Shown: in pieces, positions 58,650 through 64,000 of the stretch
Numbering within the stretch: the stretch's first letter is position 1
Layout of the letters: each line of letters opens with the position of its first letter
NCBI RefSeq assembly: GCF_028747785.1
Contig: NZ_CP118160.1
Span: 62,001 to 126,000, forward strand
Direction of reading: 5' to 3'
Length of the DNA stretch: 64,000 bases
Source: Halosimplex aquaticum
GTDB lineage: Archaea; Halobacteriota; Halobacteria; Halobacteriales; Haloarculaceae
Notes under the pieces: generated by a model
The model's input: only the letters and a program-made list of their open reading frames with translations
Databases searched by the model: none
Told to the model about the DNA's origin: nothing
Translations under genes and position numbers: made by a program

Positions 58650-58708
58650 CTCAGAGTACAGTTGTCGAACATCTGGCCCGTGAGACGCGCCTCAACGGAG
58701 ATGATAAT

Positions 58709-59002
58709 ATGGCAGTATCCAATACCACCGACCTAGACTCGACGACAATTGCCGTCGTGACGATTCGAATCCCCTGCGGCGCGGATGGGGACCTCGTCAC
58801 TGACGCTGAGAAGCGTCTCTCGCGGCCCGAAACTATCGATAACGTCACGATTGACGAACTGGATAGTATCGAGCCACAGCTGTCAGCCACACACATCACC
58901 GTCGAAATTACGGTCCTATGGGCTACGGCGATTGGCGAGGAAGAGGTCAGAGACAGACTGGCTGGTGTCTCGGGACTTGAGTCAGTCAGACGGATTGCAT
59001 AG
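58709..59002 (+). CDS. Hypothetical small protein downstream of Ro60
   Basis: 97 aa from the ATG at 58709. A beta-alpha-beta look: TTIAVVTIRIPCGADGDLVT, IDNVTIDELDSIEPQLSATH and ITVEITVLWATAIGEEEVRD. Not recognised. It may belong to the same transcript as Ro60 and tRNA-Gly. Confidence 0.55.
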   Translation: MAVSNTTDLDSTTIAVVTIRIPCGADGDLVTDAEKRLSRPETIDNVTIDELDSIEPQLSATHITVEITVLWATAIGEEEVRDRLAGVSGLESVRRIA

Positions 59003-59073
59003 GCCGTTCAGAACGGCATAGCCGAAAGTGTAGTAATTTATTTGACTCTTACCAAAATATTGGCACCTGATAG

Positions 59074-59748
59074 ATGTACGAACCGTTTGATGAGACTGCT
59101 GCTAGAGTGTTGCTCGCAGTCAATCCTGGGGATTCGATCCGAACGGTAGCCCAACATCTCCACACCCCCTACGAAACGGTTCGACAAGCAGTCAATCAAC
59201 TAGAGGATAGGGGGTATCTTCGATATGATGATGGACTGTTCGTGACCGACGATCGCGTCCGTAAGGCGGCACGAGACCTGCTAGTCACAAGTGCCGGCGT
59301 GAATCCACCGTCCATCGAAGAGGCGTACGTACTCCCACAGTTCGGTGACTGGCCCTTCGCCTTTACACAGGTGGACGCCGTCTACGTGTGGACTCAGGGC
59401 GGCTACCAGGTCGGTCGCGACCCTGACGACTACCCGCTCTTTCTTACCGTCCTCGAGGAGGATGCCGACGCCTGGCAGCGTTTTTTCGAACGATTTGGAA
59501 TCCCGACAGGATTTGAGCGTCGACCGGAGGACTCGTTTGAAGCCCCTCTCCAAGTCGTCCTCGACGAGCGTTCGGTGCTCAACCCCGACCACGTCGAAGG
59601 ATATCCAGTCATTTCTCGGGGCGAGACGATAGAGTTCATGCGGGAGCATTATGCGACGTTTCAGTCGGCACTTGCTATGCTCAATCGTATGTACGACGAT
59701 CTCGATCTCGACGTTTCCTACCGTGAGTCAGAGAGAGAATGGTCGTGA
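59074..59748 (+). CDS. HTH protein of the EAYVLPQF family
   Basis: 224 aa. Winged helix at 5-65 (AARVLLAVNPGDSIRTVAQH, then ETVRQAVNQLEDRGYLRYDD) and the family domain EAYVLPQFGDWPFAFTQVDA, VYVWTQGGYQVGRDPDDYPL and WQRFFERFGIPTGF. It is a complete paralogue of the protein at 37980-38651. Function unknown. Confidence 0.68.
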   Translation: MYEPFDETAARVLLAVNPGDSIRTVAQHLHTPYETVRQAVNQLEDRGYLRYDDGLFVTDDRVRKAARDLLVTSAGVNPPSIEEAYVLPQFGDWPFAFTQVDAVYVWTQGGYQVGRDPDDYPLFLTVLEEDADAWQRFFERFGIPTGFERRPEDSFEAPLQVVLDERSVLNPDHVEGYPVISRGETIEFMREHYATFQSALAMLNRMYDDLDLDVSYRESEREWS

Positions 59749-59895
59749 TCTTCACAGCACCAATTGAGTTCTCGACCTCCGCTACGGTGAGGTTTATTTG
59801 ATTGCCGTTGGTTTGACATCGACGGCGTCCCCGGGTTGCTATTTTTGAATAGTTTGCTATTCATACTCTTCAGCCCGTGACGGGACGATATCTTA

Positions 59896-59936
59896 TTAAC
59901 CAACAAATCTATGCCGATGCGCGCTTTGTTGGTTAA
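59896..59936. repeat. Inverted repeat TTAACCAAC-N23-GTTGGTTAA, copy 2
   Basis: Perfect 9-bp arms at 59896-59904 and 59928-59936. The right arm ends 16 bp before the start at 59953, so it covers the promoter or leader of that gene. Confidence 0.65.
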
Positions 59937-59952
59937 CACGAGGCGACCGCTG

Positions 59953-60276
59953 ATGTCCTACGAGCCACCGACGCCGCCGGCGGAACTCCCGACAGACCTC
60001 GTCAATACGCTCAACGGGTCCTCTTCTGAGCAGCTCCAGCACGTTGCCCGCTACGTTGAAGAGCTAGCTGAGCACAAAGCTCGCGAGGCACGTCTCGAAA
60101 AGGACTCAGATGAAAGCGAAATCGAAGAACGTCCCGACGATCTGCCGGACGACGTCCCGGCGAAGGCCACGATCACGATCAAGGAGATTAACGACAACCG
60201 CTACTACTACTGGCAGTGGCGAGAAGGCGAAAAAGTTCGTTCCCAGTATAAAGGCCCCGTCAATCCCGACGAGTAG
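59953..60276 (+). CDS. DUF6788-like small protein
   Basis: 107 aa from the ATG at 59953; the frame from 59911 would start inside the inverted repeat. N-terminal helices (LPTDLVNTLNGSSSEQLQHV, then ARYVEELAEHKAREARL), an acidic linker and a C-terminal YYYWQWREGEKVRSQYKGPV. That end resembles DUF6788, a short RNA/DNA-associated family of unknown role. It is the last gene before the origin. Confidence 0.6.
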   Translation: MSYEPPTPPAELPTDLVNTLNGSSSEQLQHVARYVEELAEHKAREARLEKDSDESEIEERPDDLPDDVPAKATITIKEINDNRYYYWQWREGEKVRSQYKGPVNPDE

Positions 60277-60330
60277 AGGGTGGTGAACCGTAGCCGAGGG
60301 TTTTGTCAAGCGCAATTAGTAGCAGAGGAC

Positions 60331-60580
60331 ACACCCCACAGTGTGAATGGATTCAACCCCACCCCACAGTGTGAATGTGTCCGGTCAGCCCAGACAGGTA
60401 ACACTCGGAGAGAACAGACCCACCCCACGTTTCCGTCGTAACTGGAGGTCGGTGGAGGGAACGCAGCCACGATTGAGGGGGTCAGACCCCCCACGTTTCC
60501 GTCGTTTCGTCACCCCGCCCAAAGTCGATTATTGGGAGGACAAGACGACCTCGGATCACCCACCCCACGTTTCCGACGTA
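60331..60580. repeat. Origin repeats, left cluster (ORB-like)
   Basis: Three copies of CACCCCACGTTTCCGTCGT-like boxes (60420-60440, 60486-60506, 60557-60580; the last has GACG) and two of CACCCCACAGTGTGAATG (60331-60350, 60361-60377). The first type, read on the other strand, is GACGGAAACGTGGGG, close to the haloarchaeal ORB pattern with a G-string. They lie just downstream of the orc gene and should bind its product. Confidence 0.65.
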
Positions 60581-60630
60581 TCGGGAGATACACTCGTGAT
60601 CAGGGGTGTGGTCAGCGACCGAAACGGGAG

Positions 60631-61905
60631 CTAGGCCAAGTCTTCCAACCGGCTGTCCCGGAGGACAGATTTCAGCACGATGCCGGTGTCCTGAACCAGC
60701 CGGTGCTCGAGATAACTGCCTTCACCCCGGCCACCACCAGTCCGAGTTGATTCAACGACACCGAGGAACGCCTGCTCTTTCAACAGTTCGTAGACGCGGT
60801 GCTCGCTGAGAGTCTTCGCGTCAGCCTTCTCTGTCGTCGCCTGATACCGTTCGTAAATCCGGTTGGTAGAGAATCCATCCTCGTTCGGATTCTCTTCGGT
60901 GAGCAGCGCGAGCGAATAGAGGATGAATTTGACCTGGGTCGTCGACCCACGTAGCAGCTCCTCGAACCGATCGATTTCGGCCCACTCCTGGGCATCGCGA
61001 ACGTGTTCCTCGACGACCGTCTCGACGTTTTCTCGCTCGGCTAGTTCCCCGGCGTGACGAAGAATTTCGATTGCCTTTCTGGCGTCACCGTGTTCTTGGG
61101 CGGCTGCCGCCGTCAGCGGGATCACATCATCCGAGAGAACGCCATCGTGGAACGCGTCCCGTCGGTGCTTCATAATCTCGCGCAGTTGATTCGCGTCGTA
61201 GGGTTGGAAGACAAACTCCTCCTCGCGAAGACTGGACTTGACGCGTTCGTTCAGCTGGTCGCGATACTCGATCTTGTTACTGACTGCGATGACGCCCAAG
61301 TGGCAATCAGCTTTCCCCGATTCGCGGGCCCGCGACAACTGCATAAGAATATCGTCGTCATCGAGTCGGTCCACCTCGTCGAGGATGATGATAACTGACT
61401 CGTAGGCAGTATCCAGAATCTCCCAGAGATAGTCGTAGTATTCACCGCTGCCAATCCCTGCGCGTGGAATATCGAAGTCAGTCTCGTCCGTCTCGTTGAG
61501 TGAACGAGTTACCGTCCTCGCGACGCGTGTCTGTGTGTTGTGCTGCGCGCAGTCGACGTAGACCGTGCCGACGGACACACCGTTCGACTCCGCGGCTCGG
61601 CGGGCTCGTTCGGTGACGTGACGGGCAACGAGCGACTTCCCGGTTCCCGTTTTGCCGTAAATAATCACGTTGTTGGGCGGATCGCCACGAACGATCGGCC
61701 TGAGTTCAGCAGCAACGGCCTTGATCTCGCCATCCCGGCCGACGATACGGCCGCTTTCAGGGACGTGGCCAACCTTCAGCAGTTCCTTTCGAGCGAAAAT
61801 GTTGGCTCGGTCGGGGTCGTCTTCATCAAAGTCAAAGAGGGGATCGTCAGCGGGATCCTCGTAGCGTCCGTCGAAGTCAGAGAGTTGGGACGGTTCCTCA
61901 GCCAT
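60631..61905 (-). CDS. orc1: Orc1/Cdc6 replication initiator
   Basis: 424 aa from the ATG at 61905. AAA+ motifs: Walker A IIYGKTGTGKSLVA, Walker B IIILDEVDRLDDDD, sensor region GVIAVSNKIEYRDQLNERVK, arginine-finger region SSLREEEFVFQPYDANQ. A C-terminal winged helix follows (TLSEHRVYELLKE). Orc1/Cdc6 binds ORB repeats and melts the origin. It is flanked on both sides by clusters of G-rich repeats, as in haloarchaeal replicons. Confidence 0.92.
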   Translation of the reverse strand: MAEEPSQLSDFDGRYEDPADDPLFDFDEDDPDRANIFARKELLKVGHVPESGRIVGRDGEIKAVAAELRPIVRGDPPNNVIIYGKTGTGKSLVARHVTERARRAAESNGVSVGTVYVDCAQHNTQTRVARTVTRSLNETDETDFDIPRAGIGSGEYYDYLWEILDTAYESVIIILDEVDRLDDDDILMQLSRARESGKADCHLGVIAVSNKIEYRDQLNERVKSSLREEEFVFQPYDANQLREIMKHRRDAFHDGVLSDDVIPLTAAAAQEHGDARKAIEILRHAGELAERENVETVVEEHVRDAQEWAEIDRFEELLRGSTTQVKFILYSLALLTEENPNEDGFSTNRIYERYQATTEKADAKTLSEHRVYELLKEQAFLGVVESTRTGGGRGEGSYLEHRLVQDTGIVLKSVLRDSRLEDLA

Positions 61906-62078
61906 CAATATCAGATATCGCGGATGGGACCTACTTAATGATTTGGCTACCTCGACCAGAGTGTAAATCGGGCTATGGTCGTCTTCTGATGTTTCGTCGC
62001 TGGCGTATCATCCTCACAAAGGTTCGAGTCGGTCCCGAGTGAAATCGGATTCGGAGCAAGAGTTACCGACGCAAACCG

Positions 62079-63007
62079 GCACCCCCAATCCAGAGTGAAA
62101 GCGCCGGACCGGAGCGGGTTTGACACACCCCTGGTCAAGAGTGAATAGCCCTCCATCCGGTGAGCAGCGTACTTGGTTGAGACGACACCCCCCGTCCAGA
62201 GTGTATCTCCCGAACTGGGGAATCAATCATTTCTATGAGAGGACACATCGGCACTGGATGTCTGACGCACGGCAGACACCCCTCGTCCAGAGTGAAAGCG
62301 CCGGTGTGACGAGCTGGAGTGGAGTGTGAATCTCGAATGATGGTGACGAGCGTTCGTCGGCACCCCCAGTCAAGAGTGAAGACGCAGGTCAGATCTCCAG
62401 CCGAAGTAAAGCAGGGTACAATCGGAACTGTCGGGATCGAGTATCTTGATTCCGATTGATGAGGGAGATCGGGAAATACCAATCCCGATTTTGGCTTTGA
62501 TGCCGGTTCGGTGGTTGGTGAATAGTCAGAATGACGATTGTTCCTTCAACGTCTCATAATACGCGGACGATGGAATCGAACCCCCACACCCCTCGTCCAG
62601 AGTGAAACGCTACGAGAGTCCCTCGGCTCACCGGGCGGGAACCACACGACGAGTCGGCTGGGAAGTACCGAAATCACAAGACGTGAGACGAGTATCCCTC
62701 GAACAGCAGTCGTCACACAGTCGAAGATCCTCCAAACATACCAACCTGCATAGTATTACCTAGAAGTTTTATTACTACCTACCCCCTACCACTCTCCAAG
62801 TGCATTCAGCACAGGAAAGAGGACGAAGGCGGCATTCGTCCGGGTGGTTTCGAACCGCTGCTCGTGTTTGCTGTTCCATTTCTTCCGTGTTCTCTCGTCT
62901 CAGGCAGTCTTACCGTGATTCTTGCTGAGCTTCTCCCACGAGAACCCCCGTTTCCCGTGGACCTCACCCCACTCTCTTGATTGGTTTTCACTCTGGACGA
63001 GGGGTGT
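62079..63007. repeat. Origin repeats, right cluster (ORB-like)
   Basis: Seven copies of a box near CACCCCTCGTCCAGAGTGAA: 62081-62100, 62126-62145, 62186-62205, 62276-62297, 62361-62380, 62586-62607, and an inverted one at 62986-63007. The reverse reads TTTCACTCTGGACGAGGGGT, with the G-string of archaeal ORBs. Upstream of orc1. The unequal spacing and inverted copy exclude a CRISPR. The AT-rich stretch at 62745-62785 (tattacctagaagttttatt) may be the unwinding element. Confidence 0.68.
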
Positions 63008-63054
63008 GTGGGCGAAGTATTCTCTCCAGGTCCCTTCCGTGTCTCCACTCAGCA

Positions 63055-63095
63055 TTAACCAACAAACCTCCCGATACCTCGATAGTGTTGGTTAA
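63055..63095. repeat. Inverted repeat TTAACCAAC-N23-GTTGGTTAA, copy 3
   Basis: Arms at 63055-63063 and 63087-63095. The right arm contains the polB stop codon (63092-63094). With copy 2 it brackets the orc1 gene and both repeat clusters. Confidence 0.65.
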
Positions 63096-64000
63096 CCTCT
63101 CTCAATCTCGGTGAAGGCGGCCAAGTCCGTTTCCCGAGTTTCCTCGATCTCGCGTTGAATCTCCGTCCGATCCCAGCCAAGCGGTGCCAGCACACTCTCG
63201 ACCGCTCTGACGAGTTGCGTCTCGTAGTACGACGCATCGTACGACTCTACCTCTTCGTGGGCCAACGCGACCCGCTCTCGCGAACTCTTCTCGTCGTCGA
63301 CGACCACGTACTCGATGTCCTGTCCCGGGTGGATAGCGAGGTCCTGGTCCCGAGCCCGCTTCAGCGCCGCCACGTTCTGCGTGTTCTGCGTGTACCCTTC
63401 CAGCGGCTTGGAGACACGATTCCGTTCGACGAGCTGCTCGACCGGCACCGTTCCAGCGTGGAGGCGCTTGATCGCGTCCTGAAGACAGTCAAATACGGTG
63501 TCCGGTGACCGCGTGGCATCGAGCCGTTCGAGACAGTCCCGCTGGACGTCCTCGATGAACGGCGGGGTCGAACGCTGTCGGGCTTCGATACCTCTGACCT
63601 TGAAGTCGTCGTCGCCGGCGACCTTCCCAAAGTACTTGGTCAGCGCGCCGGCGTCGCTCTCGCGCTGCGGCACGAACGCCACCCAGTCGTACTGAGCTTC
63701 GTGTTCGAGTCGAATCTCGACGCAGTCGGTGATCTCCGTTGCGAGCGTCTGGAGGTCCTCGCGGTCATCGTCGTCGACGTCGGGATGCGGGGTCACCCAG
63801 ATGGAGTCGACGATGCCGTGGACGACCCGCCAGCCGCCGGCTTCCAGCCGCTGTTTCGCCGTCAGTAGTATCTCGCGAGCAAACGCGTTGATCGCCTCGT
63901 GGCACTCGATGCGGCCGAACTTCGCGTTGCTGAACCCTTGATAGCCGAAGCAGGCGACGAGGATCCACTTTAGCGCTCCCGACCGTCCCTCGAGTTCCGC
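63092..64000 (-). CDS. polB: Family B DNA polymerase, C-terminal part (runs off the window)
   Basis: The frame is open at the window's right edge. Motif B is visible in KWILVACFGYQGFSNAKFGR and motif C in VVHGIVDSIWVTP, where canonical PolB has YxDTDS. The first catalytic Asp is replaced by Ile or Val, while the second is kept. The thumb region follows (GALTKYFGKVAGDDDFKVRG, IEARQRSTPPFIEDVQRD). Plasmid- and virus-type archaeal PolBs often vary here. It ends next to the origin and probably serves this replicon. Confidence 0.8.
   Translation of the reverse strand, partial: AELEGRSGALKWILVACFGYQGFSNAKFGRIECHEAINAFAREILLTAKQRLEAGGWRVVHGIVDSIWVTPHPDVDDDDREDLQTLATEITDCVEIRLEHEAQYDWVAFVPQRESDAGALTKYFGKVAGDDDFKVRGIEARQRSTPPFIEDVQRDCLERLDATRSPDTVFDCLQDAIKRLHAGTVPVEQLVERNRVSKPLEGYTQNTQNVAALKRARDQDLAIHPGQDIEYVVVDDEKSSRERVALAHEEVESYDASYYETQLVRAVESVLAPLGWDRTEIQREIEETRETDLAAFTEIERG

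Noticed and set aside
62079..63007. Repeated 20-bp boxes as a CRISPR array
   Set aside because: Spacing is uneven (40 to several hundred bp), one copy is inverted and the boxes vary; they fit ORB-type origin repeats beside orc1.
62806..63048. 80-codon minus-strand frame in the origin region
   Set aside because: Ser/Arg/Gly-rich and overlaps an inverted ORB box; no sign of coding.

Overview
This window looks like accessory DNA of a halophilic archaeon (class Halobacteria), probably a megaplasmid or a large integrated element. Supporting signs are the acidic proteomes, Tat lipoprotein signal, TFB and Lrp regulators, HalOD1, DUF7342, DUF7344, DUF6735 and DUF6166 families, TnpB-only IS elements, an Orc1/Cdc6 gene with G-rich origin repeats, and a family B DNA polymerase. 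No rRNA gene or CRISPR array was seen.

Layout. 0.1-3.0 kb: lipoprotein, a Fic gene remnant and a DDE transposase. 3.5-7.5 kb: two regulator/PIN toxin pairs, a DUF7342 regulator and a tyrosine recombinase. 7.5-22.4 kb: an ion-homeostasis and stress island with two amino-acid permease/UspA fusions, a UspA protein, a CPBP protease, a flippase-like membrane protein, a KhtT/KefB-like K+ efflux pair, TrkA, TrkH and a diadenylate-cyclase-like DisA_N protein. The last is of interest because c-di-AMP controls K+ transport in other prokaryotes. 22.4-48.0 kb: cargo between two apparently identical direct copies of one IS: TFB, HTH/toxin pairs, many small haloarchaeal proteins, two TnpB elements, an Mrr-like nuclease, an AAA ATPase and a phosphatase. 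48-53.4 kb: AbiEi-like, HTH and Doc-like toxin-antitoxin or defence genes, partly decayed. 54.1-58.7 kb: an array of about 16 tRNA or tRNA-like genes, mostly short-spaced, with a few protein genes and a Ro60/TROVE gene directly preceded by a four-hairpin RNA-like leader. 59-64 kb: a replication module with Orc1/Cdc6, two clusters of ORB-like repeats and the 3' part of a polB gene.

Three signals stand out. (1) A Ro60 homologue lies inside a tRNA array, behind a highly structured 103-nt leader that could be a Y-like RNA. (2) A recurring upstream hairpin has changing but self-complementary arms, a conserved loop core near A-GGGTG and a preceding GTTT(A/T)TT tract. It sits ahead of about ten plus-strand genes between 24 and 42 kb. 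(3) A 9-bp inverted repeat, TTAACCAAC-N23/24-GTTGGTTAA, occurs three times, two of them bracketing the orc gene and its repeats.

Many genes are visibly broken (Fic, DUF7389, TnpB, Mrr-like, AbiEi and others), which fits a fast-turnover accessory region. All functional calls come from reading motifs by eye; no database search was run.
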